Shown here: positions 1-12,200 of the stretch, in pieces
How the letters are laid out: each line of letters begins with the position of its first letter
How positions within the stretch are numbered: position 1 is the stretch's first letter
From: Trogon surrucura
Lineage: Eukaryota > Chordata > Aves > Trogoniformes > Trogonidae
Direction: 5' to 3'
Assembly: GCA_020746105.1 (NCBI GenBank)
Contig: CM036632.1
Span: 1,860,001 to 1,924,000, forward strand
Length of the DNA: 64,000 nt
Notes under the pieces: model-generated
The model's input: only the letters and a program-made list of their open reading frames with translations
Database searches by the model: none
Told to the model about the DNA's origin: nothing
Translations under genes and position numbers: made by a program

Positions 1-411
1 TACTCCCTCGAAGGGTCAGGGGAGCGATGGGACCATGGGCCAGGTTAAACTGGTGACATGTCCCCTCCGTGGTGAGGAGCAATGAGGTACGAACCGGGGA
101 GGGGCAATACCTGTCCCTGACACTGTTTTACAGCCTTTTGAGCTTGGGTGGCTGGAAAGAACCTGGCACGAGGTGTGGGAAACCTTACAGACAGGAGGGT
201 GGGGGCTTTGCGGGCACCAGCTCTGGGGCTGGTGCAATTTCTGCCCCAGGAGTTTGAAGAACTACAAAGAGGGGAAGAAAAAAAATAATATAAAATCCCT
301 CAACTGGTCTCATTTTTGGAGCCCCGGTGATTTGAAAGGGGATATTGGTAGAGAAGAGCCAGACTGCTTGTGTGGGCAAGGGGACAGGAGGGAGGGTGGG
401 CACCCACTTAC

Positions 412-509
412 TCAGGTATGGTCTTGGAGGACATCTCCCGCTTGTAGGCCAGCTGGTACTTCAGGCTTTCCACCTCCTTCTTCCACTGCGGGAGGTCCCA
501 CTCGTCCAT
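412..509 (-). CDS. GNG13: GNG13 first coding exon (partial gene)
   Basis: This exon encodes the N-terminal 32 residues plus two bases of codon 33 of the G-protein gamma-13 subunit. The ATG sits in a full Kozak context (GCCGCCATGG). The peptide starts MDEWDLPQWKKEVESLKYQL and continues to ...SSKTIP, matching vertebrate G-gamma-13, including the coiled-coil KKEVESLKYQLA block that pairs with G-beta. The donor is CTGA|GTAAGT, splitting the Glu33 codon as I recall for the mammalian gene. The remaining half (helix 2 and the C-terminal CAAX prenylation box) is not in the window and must lie to the left. Gamma-13 works with G-beta and gustducin-type alpha subunits at the membrane of taste, olfactory and retinal ON-bipolar cells (family knowledge). 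No internal damage is seen, and the identification is confident. Confidence 0.93.
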
Positions 510-710
510 GGCGGCAGCTGGGGGCTCTGCAGGGCTGGAAACGAGAGCATTGGTGCTGTATCCCATGAGCATATCCTGCCCTGCCTCCCCCACCGCCCCG
601 CACCTCCCAAAGAGGGGGTCCCCAGGGATGGGGACAGCGTGCCACCATGCTCCAGGTTTCCAGCCCTGTAGCTCCAGGAAGTTTTGGAGTTGTTCTCGTG
701 AGGTGCTTAC

Positions 711-845
711 CTGTGGGGTGCGAGGCCAGCTCAGCTCGGGGCAGGTGCTGCTCTCTTGTAGCTGTGCCGTGCCCACGGGCACATGCAGAAATACAAGACC
801 CTGGTCAAATTTGACTGCAATTTGGATGGTGGCTTCGCTCGGGGT
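711..845 (-). other. GNG13: candidate GNG13 5'UTR exon 1
   Basis: A strong donor, CCACAG|GTAAGC, ends this stretch at 711. A usable acceptor (CTCGTTTCCAG at about 540) lies just upstream of the GNG13 start codon. Together they give a non-coding first exon, an intron of about 170 bases, and a short leader before the ATG. The right boundary (transcription start) is estimated only from the TATA/MEF2-like box at 872-879. The organisation (non-coding exon 1, ATG in exon 2) fits mammalian GNG13 as I recall it. Transcript data are needed to confirm the ends. Confidence 0.45.
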
Positions 846-885
846 GGAGAGTGGCAAATAGCAACCAGAGTCTATTTAGGGAGCC
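846..885 (-). promoter_or_regulatory. candidate GNG13 core promoter
   Basis: On the minus strand, CTAAATAG (872-879) is a MEF2-type or weak TATA box about 30 bases upstream of the inferred start of the GNG13 leader exon. No CpG island is present here, which fits a tissue-restricted promoter. The call rests on position and motif only. Confidence 0.3.
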
Positions 886-2648
886 AAATGGGGGTGGGGA
901 TAGGGGACTGTCCTTTTCCTGCCTGGCTGCAGCTCCGAGCAGAGCCAGGAGGGATTTTGGACTGTGTGGACAGCCCTGGAACCAACTCACCTGGATGGTC
1001 ACCTCCGGTTTGGGAACAAGACAAACCACCACGTACCCCTCACACCTTCCCCCCTCCCAACAGTGGCCCTGGGTGCTGGTTAAAGTTGGGGACACTCATG
1101 ATGGGGAAACTGAGGCACAGCAGCCGATGGGCTACAAGCTGTGACCACAGATGCAAGAGCACTTCTGCAAGCCCTCCCCGCCCCAAGAATTGGTGGCACA
1201 AGGGGACCTTTCCCTGCCTATGTCCAGCTGTGAACCCAGCCCCTCCAGAGATACAGGGCAGCACCCAGTAGCCCCACATTGCACCCCAGCGTGGTTAAAC
1301 CCACCCTCCCCATCATGCCCCCCATGCCAGGATGCAACCCCTGCTGCAGGGGCGAATGAGGGCCGGGGTGGTCTCGGGGTGGGGGGGGCAAAAATCCAGC
1401 CACGCACGGGCACAACCCGGCAGCTGCATGGGCTGCTCCAGCTTCTCCGCAAAGTATCTCCCGGAAAAATAACCAACCGTGGGAGAAGAGCGAGCACCCA
1501 GAGCCCAGGATCCCCCTGCACTCGCTGCTCCGGTCCCTGCTCCCGTTTCCAGGAGACAGCTGTGGACCAGCATCCCCATCCCCACTCCAGCCATCCCAGT
1601 GACATCCCAGTTCCGCCGACAAACCCTCCACCTACCTTGGCTGGGAAAGGTGTCAGCAGGGAGCGGGGAGCTGCGTCTGTCCCCGCCGGCTCGCCAAGCC
1701 ACCCTGGCCTTGCCCGTGCTGCCTCCCTCGCTGTCGGCCAGCCCAAATCCTCTGTGTAATCTATTAATGCACGGTTGGTCCAGCTGCCTCCGACACGGCA
1801 GGAGCCGGATAATGGGAACGTCCTCCTCCCTCCCCGCTGCTCTCGGGGGATTTGGCTCTGCTGAACGTGAGCACCGGGGATGGAGGTAGCGTCCTGGTAC
1901 CCGGTGGCTGAGCTGCTGAAACGGGGTTACTTCAGCTCCCCCCCCAACCCTAAGGGACAGAAGGGCCCCAAGGAGGGTGGGGGAGGAGGTAGCATGTGGT
2001 GGGACACAGCTGCACAGCAGAGAAGCCCTTGGTCCTGCCTCCATCCCTGCCTGCATCCCCTGGCAGCATCCCTGCCCAAGCCAGCCACCCCGTGACCTCC
2101 CCAGGTTTTGTGTTTCCTTCCTCTTCCCTGGTGCCGGCAGAGCTGGGGGAAAGCAAGAAGAGGGAGGGGATACGCAGCTGAGGGGGGTTTGGTTAAAACA
2201 AGGGAAAAAGAAAACAAGGTAAATGCAAAAAAAAGTGAGCAGTGGGAGACTGCACATGTGGTGGGTGAAGGGGCAGGGTCAGCGCAAAGGGAAAAGTGCA
2301 ACGACATTAAAAAATAATCACGGGTGACTCAAAGGAGGGGCCGAAAGCCACTGATTAAAGGAATTGATGCAACAGCAAAACACATGAAGAAGTGAGGAAA
2401 CACCCCTCGCCCCTTCACTAAACAACCAATTAAAAAAACTTCAGGTACTTATGGTGACAACAGCACCCCACTTAACGGCAAAATGAGTTTTCCACACAGA
2501 AAAATTGCCCAACCCCTGTCCCAAGAGCCCCCCCTGCACACCTGACCACGGGGCTCAGGGCGTGTGTCTGTGCAGGGGCTGTTTGTCCTCTGTGCAGCAC
2601 CCCTGGGTTAGATTTGTCCGATGATGCAAACACGTATGAATGGCTAAT

Positions 2649-2681
2649 GTATACACACACGGCAAAAAAAGGTGTGTATAC
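2649..2681. repeat. inverted repeat with 10-bp arms
   Basis: GTATACACAC at 2649-2658 is the exact reverse complement of GTGTGTATAC at 2672-2681, separated by a 13-base A-rich spacer. It could form a hairpin in DNA or RNA. It may be no more than a degenerate (CA)n/(TG)n pair. Confidence 0.6.
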
Positions 2682-2834
2682 ACAGAGATGTTTGCACATT
2701 TATCCACACATATATCTTACATTTCTGTCCCATGCTGGGAGAGGATGCCAGCGTCCGGACCTTGGCCAGGGATCGATGGAGCCACTTAGGGCCAAGCCCG
2801 CTGCAGCTGCAGCATGAGGCTGTTTGTATTTTTT

Positions 2835-3130
2835 TTTCACCTGAAGGAAATAATAAATGCATATTTTTATTGCAACAGCAACGCTGGGCTTTGCTCTGCT
2901 GCAAACAGCTCCGGGGGTACTTCGCTTCCCCCTGCCCCAAACGCCCCCGGTGCCAGTTAACGGGGTCAGCGATACCGACCGCAGATTATCCGGCTGTTGA
3001 CATCAACCGTAATCTCCCCGCGCTGCCTCCAAACAATTATGGGAAGAGCTTGGCTTTAACGACGAAACGATGCTGGAGCGGGGGGCGTTACTGGATTTCT
3101 GTGGATTTTCGGCAATCTGATGGCAGCAAG
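2835..3130. promoter_or_regulatory. candidate conserved non-coding element
   Basis: This AT-rich island lies in GC-rich flanks. It contains AATAATAAATGCATATTTTTATT at its left end, then CAGATTATCCGG and GTTGACATCAACCG, followed by a CAATTATGGG homeodomain-like core. It has no open frame of note and no repeat match. The enhancer reading is inferred from composition and motif density. Confidence 0.3.
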
Positions 3131-3299
3131 GCAGCACCCCCACAGTTTGGGAGCCCAAAGCCTGGTGGTGGGGGGGGGTTCATCAAGCTCATCCCTCCCG
3201 CCATGGCAGGACGGGGCAGTGGCTGCCCACCCCTCAGGGGGTTGGGGGGCGTTGGGGGCAGATTGCAGCACCCGCATTAGCTCCCCCCCCACCCGCTTC

Positions 3300-3380
3300 T
3301 AGATTAAAGAATTATGACCTCCTGAAGCTTTGTAATATTAATGATCTGAGCCATCTGTTAATCCGGGGGCCGGCAACCAG
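3300..3380. promoter_or_regulatory. candidate conserved non-coding element (short)
   Basis: A compact AT-rich block between C-rich tracts contains TAATATTAATGATC and CCATCTGTTAATCC, that is, clustered homeodomain (TAAT) cores next to an E-box-like CATCTG. It is non-coding on both strands. The function is inferred. Confidence 0.25.
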
Positions 3381-5460
3381 CTGCCTTCTGACTTCACTTT
3401 GCCCCGTTGTGAAAACAGGGTATTTCGGGTCAGGCAGACGGAGAAACACAACTCCTTGCTGTCACGGGGTAGTAACTTTTGTCCTCCCCGTTATTGCTGT
3501 CCCTGCGTTATTTAGGTGGGGGAGCAGGGGGAGGAGAAGGCTCCAGGGAGGAAGGGGGATGCCACACACAACCCAGCCCAGCACTACATCGTGCAGGACT
3601 CGGGGCTGTCGCACAAGGGTGGGGGACGCAGCAGCAACCCGGGACGCCAGCCCCGGGAGACAAGGGGGGTCTGCCCCCAGCTGCTAATTCTGCTCCTCGC
3701 TGGGAAGGTATTTTTGATAACTCGGTTCTCTGGTGCGCGCTCCGGAGGGATAAACTCATTTAGGAGGTTAATTAGTGTCCTTGGTAGGAAGGGTACCAGC
3801 ACTCTGCCAGCCTGCGGGGCAGCACGGCGTTGGAGATGGGGAGGGGCGACGTGGCTGGGGATGGCCCGAGCACCCACCCAGCTGCCGTGTTGCACAAATC
3901 CACCCTCACCGCACGCTCTCCGTTCAGCTGGAGAGAGATGCCAGCCTCAAGCCCCAGGTTCCTGCTGTTGGGATGCATTATCACCACTCCTACCTTGAGC
4001 AGAGCTGGAAAAGCCACGGGGGGCTTACCAACAGATCCGTTGTTTGTTCTGAAATCCTGTACCGAGACCTTTCCCTGCTGTCCTGTGAACAATGAGGTTA
4101 TCACCAACGGATTTCAGGAACCCCATCCCCAATCAACGGCCACGGCAGGTACATTACCTGGCACTCCCCTTCTAGACTTTAAGACCATCAGACAATTTTA
4201 CTACTTTCCGATTAAATTTTATTTTCGATACAGGCACTTACTTGCCAATGTTTTATTTATCGTTTGGCAGTACTGGCTGTACACACACTCCCTAAAACAG
4301 CAGAGTTCCCTTCGCTAAAATACAGTATTTGGATGAGACAGCTCTGGATGACCATTTTCCTCTCCAAACTAGGCATTTCAATTTTTAATGAGCTCTCTTT
4401 CTTCTCAATTATACCTGGAGGAAGGCAGACGAGCTCAGCCTTCAGTTTACCTTTGGGGTTACACTAGTCACAGTCTCTGGGTACCGGGATGATGTTTTTC
4501 CACCGTGGTTATTGCAACAGCTCTACCTGTCCAACCAACCCAGGCCTGACGTCAAGGGCAGAGCTTCAGAGAAAAGTCTTTTCCTGGTACATAAAAGATT
4601 CCATCATTATCTATAGCATAACCCTCGCTATAAGGGCTGCTATAATTTACTAGAACGCAGAAGCAGATAAATAATGGATAGATCTGCTATTTACTTACAG
4701 GAAAGGAGCCTTTCCCCTTGATGGTAAATTCAGGTTCGAAGGGGTAACGAGACACCCGTCCTCACCTCTTCCTTCTCCCTCCTCTGCCCCAGGACACCCA
4801 ACAGGGCAACACCAAAGTGTACGCTCAGTCCAAGCTCAGTCCGACACAGACGATGAGGTGAGGATGGTTGTGTCAGCAGGAACATGCCAAAAAAACAACA
4901 AAAAAAGCACCTCTCATGGAAATGGGGATGAACCACGTCTTCAGAAATATGGGCCAGGAGACACCAGCCCTGACTGACACCACCAGCAGAACCAGCTCCC
5001 CCAGCACCAAGGGACTTCACCGACCTCTGCTCGGCCTGGCTGAACTCAGTCAGCGTGAGATAAAGGCACAGAACCAAAATCTAAAAAAATTCACAAAAAA
5101 CCCCAAAACAGAACACAGAATTTCTGCAGGGTTTTACGCAACACTTGGTTTAGGTACATGTACACTTCTGTAGAAAACCTTAACAAGAGCGCAGAGCTTA
5201 TTCAGGATTAAAAAAAGCTACAAAAGCCACTGAAAGCTTTAAATGTGCAAAGTACAGCTCACCACACATTAAGATATTTCTGTTCCCCTGGCTGCCAAAC
5301 TAGTGCAGGCTGGTGTCACAGTGGGGCAAAGAAAAGCATCAACCAGGCTAGAAATATTTCTCTGCCTCCACAGTTCAAAAATCAGCTCTTGAATTTACCA
5401 CTACAGTAAGAACTCGAAAGACGCAGAGAGCCAGCAGCACCAGTCTAACAGTCATCTATT

Positions 5461-5530
5461 GTAAAAAAAAAAACAACCCAAAAAACCCCAACAAACCCCC
5501 CAAAAACCCAAAGCTCCACAACTGGAACCC
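5461..5530. repeat. A/C-rich low-complexity tract
   Basis: A run of A-rich and CCCAAAAACC-type sequence with no coding potential. It lies just beyond the candidate poly(A) site of the minus-strand gene. Confidence 0.7.
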
Positions 5531-5647
5531 CCTGAAAAATAGATTATCTTTTAAAAAAAAATTATTTACAAGCAAACCAGGCTATTTACTGCATCGGGCC
5601 TTCCTGAAGCAAGCAAGAAAGCTTCAGTCCACATCCTCCAAGAGTGG

Positions 5648-5653
5648 TTTATT
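5648..5653 (-). terminator. candidate polyadenylation signal AATAAA
   Basis: The plus-strand tttatt reads AATAAA on the minus strand, about 490 bases downstream of the stop codon at 6145. It is the first canonical hexamer that I see after the stop. Weaker alternatives exist further on (for example near 4250), so the 3'UTR could be longer. Confidence 0.4.
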
Positions 5654-6144
5654 TTTTTATGATCATCCACTAAAAAAAGAGGACGTGCAAACAGCATCTC
5701 ACCACACACCGCTGCACGTCCGCCCTGTTTTCAAACTTCTGCGCCCCCGGCAGTTGCTCCGCTGCAGACATCTCGCCCGCAGAGCATCCGTGCAACACAA
5801 CAGAACCAATGACTTGTGGTGTTCTCTACGTCCCTGGTTCTCTCCCCTCACTCCCTCCCTGATGAGCATCTCGCTGTAGACAAACTTTTTTTGTCTTTAA
5901 AAAGAAAACCCAAACACCACCTTGAACAGCGAATCTGCAAGAAAGGAAATTTCCAAAACCCGTCTACTGAAAAGCAGCTGCTGTTCATCGTCTTAACCCG
6001 TGATCTCATTTTTGGATTTGTCCAAAGACAGTTTTTAGCTGGATGTTTTGGGAAATGACAACCAAAGCAGAGCACGAGGGACTCCAGGAAGAGGATTCTC
6101 AGATTAAGACAAGTTGGAAAAATACTCCAGAGGATTTCGCCAAA
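5654..6144 (-). other. 3' untranslated region of the 742-residue gene
   Basis: Sequence between the stop codon and the first AATAAA. It is moderately AT-rich with no reading frame of interest. It is assigned by position only. Confidence 0.4.
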
Positions 6145-6222
6145 TTACAGTTTTTCAAAAATGCTGATGAACTTTGAGACTTCGTGATGAGCTGCGGTGC
6201 CAAGGGGCAGGTGCCTCAATCC
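6145..6222 (-). CDS. exon 22, residues 718-742 and stop
   Basis: The acceptor is CTGCCCAG|GGAT. It encodes [20 protein letters not shown] then IFEKL and TAA at 6147-6145. Confidence 0.78.
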   Translation of the reverse strand, partial: GLRHLPLGTAAHHEVSKFISIFEKL

Positions 6223-9200
6223 CTGGGCAGAGAAAAAACATAAATAAAAAAAAAAAATCAGCTAGTATACTTCAGAAATGTTTATAATAATTTTATACTA
6301 AAAGACATTGACATATAGTCAATACAGGCTATATCAAATTGTATCTTTAAATATTGACAAGTAATACAGTTGTCATTGACATCCTTTGTTGTTAAATTTT
6401 AAAATAGAGAGACACTCACTGCGTTGTGGAAGAAGTTGCAAAGATGCTTCGCCCACGGACACCTGAAAAACAGGAAGAACAGATACAGATCCTCAAGCAG
6501 TTTTCTCACCCGGACAGACCCGCCCCCAGGCTCCACCACTGAGTTTTGCATTAATCAAAGCTTTACAAGAAGGGTAATCCAACAATTCGCCTCAACTCCC
6601 AACTGGAGACCGATTTCAGATGTACAGTAAAATAATTAAAAGTAGACCAGAAGAAACACGATTTCATCGCATCCCTCGGATCACTGCTAGGGCACAGCGT
6701 AAACCAGAAGGCAGCAGTTAATGGAATTGTGAATTTGTTAAATACAGCTCAGCTCTCACACAACCGAGGGAAATCAGGTATTTTATCAGCTACACACAGC
6801 AAAGGCTGGAGAGAAGAAACGGACAGAAGCGCTTCACCAAGAAAATCCACTTCAGGCAGTTACCGAGAGGTGAATTCTCCATGTTACTCAGCCGCCAGCG
6901 GTGACGTGTGAATTGAAAGCACCAGAGCAGGCAATTACTCTGCCTTCTGTATACAACCACAGAGTCAATTAATTTTAAAACTATTAAGTCAATACATTAA
7001 AGTCCATCACTCTGAAGCCTCAAATGCTTTACTGCATAACACGTAAGTATAATCCTTGCTCTCCCCAACAGCTCATGGTTTCAGCAGGGGCACACTGGTG
7101 TTTATTATCATTTGTAACCCACATGAAGAACTCGGGACTGTTCCAGACCTCCGTTTTCCCCACCCACCGAAGCTCTGTGCTGCTGCAGAGCAAGTGGTGT
7201 CTCTTCTTATCAAAAGAGGGTAAGAACGACGGGCAGAAACTTAATGCTGTCCTCAGTCCGCATTACAGCGCGCGTACGTTCCTGATCCTCTAGTTTTTGA
7301 CGTTCTTTTCCCTCACCACAACGGAGAGGATTTCTTACAGGCTTTAAATAAACCTTGACACCTGTACACCCACCACACTCTTGTAGCTACACAAGAACGT
7401 ACATTTTGAGCTACTTCCAACTATTTTCTCCGTTACAAAGCTGCATTATGCCTCCTTACTTGGCTGGTTTGGTTGCTGTTGAGGCCAATGATATTTAAGT
7501 AACGGAACTAGACTGGGCCACAGATAGTCTTGATGAGCGGGCAGGGTTTCTGACAGTAGATAATGTATTTTTGCACCACGGGGCATTGGGGAGGGAGAAG
7601 GCTGTCTGGTTGCAAAGAGTTAACAGAACAATTTCAAATCTACCCAAAACATCACGTTCAGTATCTTTACCACCACTAATAACAGGGAGCAATAAAGAAT
7701 AAGAATGAATCATGAGGTAAGACTGTTAATTAGAGAAAAATTCCATCACTGTTGCAACACAGAGTGATTTGGCCGCGACGAAGATTCACACTTACACGTG
7801 CAGGTTCTCGGCGATAATATTCAGGGCGAACAGGCCAATGGATTGCATCTTCTTATGTCGGCACGTCAGGAAGAGGCAAAGGAATTCACCCACGTACTGG
7901 GGCCCAAGGTTTTGCCACCTAAGCAATATAAAACCAGGAGAAAGAATGGAGCTGTTCAGGGACAACTTTGTGACTGATTCCTAGCATCTTACGTGCATTC
8001 TTGATTTACTCAAAGCACTGGGCTGGCTCAGGTATGGATCGTATCTTGGCTAAACGCTGCTGCCCTGAGACTGCTCTTACCCTTTCCACAGATAGATTTC
8101 AGGGAGCAGGAGTTTACTCACAGTTTTAGCATTGTTGCTTTCTGGCGGTTTAGATCTCTCAAGATCAGGTTGACGGTGCCTTGGAGAACATGTTCTTCAT
8201 AGGAAAGATGCTCCAGTAACAGCCGCAGAGCCCAGAAGTTATTCTAGGAAGTGACAAAACACAACGACTGGTTTCACCCAGTTGCCAATGATTTCTTAAA
8301 AACAGCAGACTGAAGGTCAGCAGAGCTAACGGGGAACAGAACCAAGTTAAACACATCTAAAATCTCCAAGTTACACAGATTTGAAATACAATTCACTTGG
8401 ACCTCTTAGAATGGAAATCAGTATCAAGAACTCACCCCAAAAGCCAGGGTTATCTCTAAGAAGGAAGTCAAGTATGGGAGATCACAAAACAGCATCTGTT
8501 GGATTGCTTGCACAGCGAGAATGAGACAAGCCTCGTGGTGCAACTACAGGAAGAGAGACCAACGACAGGACACAGATTTAAAACCCCACTTTCCCCACCG
8601 CAGTCACACGAGTGAGATCGGCACCAAGTCGCTGCCTCCAATCAGACAGGCTGGATGTCACACACAGCACCCGCAAGAATCCTTTGAAGACCAAAAGAAG
8701 GGGGAATAGTGCAGGTAATTTAATTAACAGCCTGTTTCACCTTGTACTGGTGGCAGCACAGAACAGACCCTAAGAGTTTTCTTGCCTTGAGATACCTGTT
8801 CTAGCCTTTAGACCGTGCAGTCTTATGCTGATCCCCTCCCCCTCCAAAATCTTCAAGCCCCTTCCTAAAAGCTTTTCCTAACAACCCAACTGCTGTCTCT
8901 TCAAGCACAATAAAACAAATGGCAAACTTCCTCATTGCTGTGCGCACGCTTACCTGACGAGAGGAAATAGCAGGTGGTAAAGAAACATTAATTTTTGCCT
9001 TCAGTTCCTCTAAAAAGCCACCGCTGGCAGCGAGCACCCCCTGCAATAGAAATAATGAGTCGCAAGTAACGGGAGAGGATGCCCAGATACTCTACAAATG
9101 TCAAACAGTGCCTAAGATGGTTCTTCAAGGTGCTTTTATTTACTTTTTCACCATTTTTACAGATAAAGTTGACTGTTCAACATCATGCTCAAGGAAAGTT

Positions 9201-12200
9201 GAGGCTCTACAGCAGTACCCAAACCACACTGCATAACCTCTTCATTTTAACTTACTAAGCTGAGCAGCTCTTTATTTTCTTGAAGAAAATACCCAGATAA
9301 TGAGTCTCTTTAGAACTATCAGAACACATTGTTGGTTTTTTTTAAACTGCTTTCTTATCTGTTTTGTTATTTGATTCATCTCAACATCAGAAGCTAGAGG
9401 ATCAGTGTTAGGCACAGAGCTGCAAGCAGAGTTAACCTGTTTACCATTGCACCCAACACGCCTGAATCACAACATTTTGCAAAGCGTAACAGTTGGCCAC
9501 ACACCACGAGTGTTTGATGAGGCACCGTAAAATTAACCTTTGTATTTTGAAGAACATCAAATGAAGTCTTGTACAAAACCAAGATGAGATTCTCCCATTT
9601 CACAGTGCTGTCCCAGTTACCTTTTGGAAGTCAAGCGGCGGCTCTTTCAGGGACAGGGGATGTAGGTGCCCACTTTTTTCCAGAAAACTGCTGCTCCCCA
9701 AGATCATGATGAGGGAACTCCAGCATTTCGGCTGAAACACAGCAGAACATCCGTTTTACAAAGTCAGGTCCGTTTGGAGGTGTAAGCTATTCACAGGGAA
9801 AAGGGTTCTGATAGTAGGTCCTTGCATTAGATATAACTGGATAGAACAGTTACATACAGAAACACAGTTTTAATAGACTCACGTTCCTGTAAAGCGACAC
9901 GTTGCTGTAAAGGAGTTTGAGCGCCTGCTTAATCAGAACAGCATCTTTCAAGGGAGATCCTGCAGGAATAAATAAACAATAAAAAAAAAACCAAATCAAA
10001 ATTTATCTTATATTCCCTGAATAATCAAGAGGGTGAAGACAAATAAGACATTCTGTTCACTTACTGCAGAAAACTAACAAACAAGTGTCTACAGCTATTT
10101 TGTAATATTTTATAGCTATTTTACAATATTTTGTAGAGAAAGGCAACATCAGCTGCAAAAGGCTATTCTGGAAAGCTGCAAAGAACTGAACACAATTTAG
10201 ATGAAGCCATCACAGAACAAAGATCTTCATCTTGTACCCCACCCCACAGGACAGTGCCAGACACACTGTCAGTGTCTCATATATCCAAGAACTCTACTAG
10301 TAGCTGAACACCTCCAGAATAAATCTTGGATTTCAGAACACACCCTGACACGTAGCATGCGCCAAGACGGATGATCAGTTGGTAGTGCCTAAACTGATGA
10401 CAGAATAAAAATACGCAGATGGTGAAACCTTTTCCATGAGGAAACTTTGATTCTCAAGAGCGTTACGGTGTGTCTCCACCTTGACAAGTTACACGCTGCT
10501 GGAGGCAGTGGCGTGATGCAATAGAGCGCTTCGTATTTTCTTGGAATAGGTAGCTCTCGGCAAAACAACTTGGCAGCTGGCAAAACCAGTCTTGTGTGTG
10601 AACTGTACTAAACAAATTCCTGCTCAGATATAAAGACATTCTTTCTGCCCAGAGTTATGGCCCATGCTTTAGCCCGACCAGTTGCTTTTTGAATCCCTCA
10701 GAGCGCTACTAGATTTAATCAAAAAGTAAAAGGTGTAATTAAGTAAGGTTCTAAATGTTTTGTAAGCGAGAAATCCCACTTGCCAACTATAACCCAGGGT
10801 CCAGGGGCCAGCATATCCTTTCCAGCAGGGACGCTGCCTGTCCGGAACATCTTCAGGTAGATCTCAAACTGCACTGGCGTGATCCGGCAGGCGGTGCAGC
10901 ACGCGAGGCTGTTGACGGGGAACAGCAGCGAATGAGCAGCGTCGAGGAAGTCTGCGGTTTTACACAAATAGAAAGGGATTTCGTCGCGAAGGTCTCTCAA
11001 CCTGGAAAGGAGAAAGAAAGGAACAGTGGATTTTCATTAATGTCACAGTTTTACAGTACACGTGTAACGAGAAAGTTACGTCCAACGAGGCAGAAGTTAG
11101 TCGCGATGAAGCACTGGTTTCACTTAGCAGACAGCTGACAAAAACCTACAGCTTTGCGTTCTGTCAGTTTATTACACACTGAAGAAACACAGTGGGACAC
11201 ATTTGTAAGGCAAAGAAACAATTGGGGTGGGGAAATAAAAAGAAAAAGCCATTTACCCTTTAGTATCGTTGCATTTCACAGCTCTCAGGTAGCGAACAAC
11301 TTCTTTATAGCTGGGGAGAAAAAAAGACGGTGACCAGGAATAGGAAGGAAATGTAAAACAACATACAGGTCAGTCAAATATTTGCTACAATTAAATGAAG
11401 CAAAGCAGTAGATCCTCCCACACAGGAGATGTTGTACAGTAGGAGAGAAATACAACTGGTAGAAAAGGACAGTTGTAGCTACCCACAGATTGTATCTGTA
11501 CTTTGGTAAAACACACCAGGAGGTTGCCTTTCCATTTAATTCAAGTGGACTCCATTCTTCTGAACACAGACTTCTGAAGACCCAGATACCAGAAAACAAT
11601 TTTTTTCTGCCTTCCACCTCGTCAGCCTTTGACAAACAGAACTTGTTTTAAACACCAACTTCTGAAAACCTACTGGGTTTATGGAAACACAGAAGTTGCC
11701 CACTTTAGCATTCTTTTCTGGTCCCAAAGTGTTCGAAGGGCTTGATTCTGCTCTGAAAAAACTTCAAAAAGCTGCTGACCTTGTTGATAACAAGTAACGG
11801 GCACGAATAGCTTCAAATGTGTCTTTGCTTTATCTGTTTCCCCGTTATACAAAACGCCCACAGGTGTTAGGAAAACACCACAGCATAACCAGTACCATGC
11901 AAAGTGTCAAAGTCGAGTTCAGAAAAATGAAAAAAATCCCAAACGAGACCAAACTGATCTTACCTCTTTTTGTCTACCAATTTCTCCACTCGAGCCTCTA
12001 TAACAGGGAGTGTTTCCCACAGAAATACTTTTCTTCCTTTCTGTGTTCTCTGCCCAGTGATGTTCTGGCCTTTTAAAACCGTGGTCAGTAACACATGGTC
12101 CCACGGCACAACATTCAAGCTGGAAGTCGAAAAACAAAGTCATTTTTAACCATGTTTTCTTTTGTACACCACAAAATAAAGATTTACCAAACATTTTGAG

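Larger units (their letters stand above)
886..5640. other. intergenic region between GNG13 and the 6-18 kb gene
   Basis: I find no coding exon here. The left part (0.9-2.2 kb) is GC-rich with long but unconvincing open frames on both strands. From 2.2 kb the sequence alternates with AT-rich islands at about 2835-3130 and 3300-3380, listed separately. A perfect 10-bp inverted repeat lies at 2649-2658/2672-2681. The stretch 4.1-5.6 kb is moderately AT-rich and may include 3' untranslated or downstream sequence of the minus-strand gene. Confidence 0.6.

Noticed and set aside
1313..2257. 314-codon minus-strand frame near GNG13
   Set aside because: GC-rich, Pro/Ser/Gly-biased with no recognisable domain. 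It overlaps other equally long frames, and the GNG13 leader accounts for transcription nearby.
11919..12194. 91-codon minus-strand frame spanning exon 12
   Set aside because: It is an out-of-frame shadow; the splice-compatible frame reads [11 protein letters not shown] and continues into the neighbouring exons.
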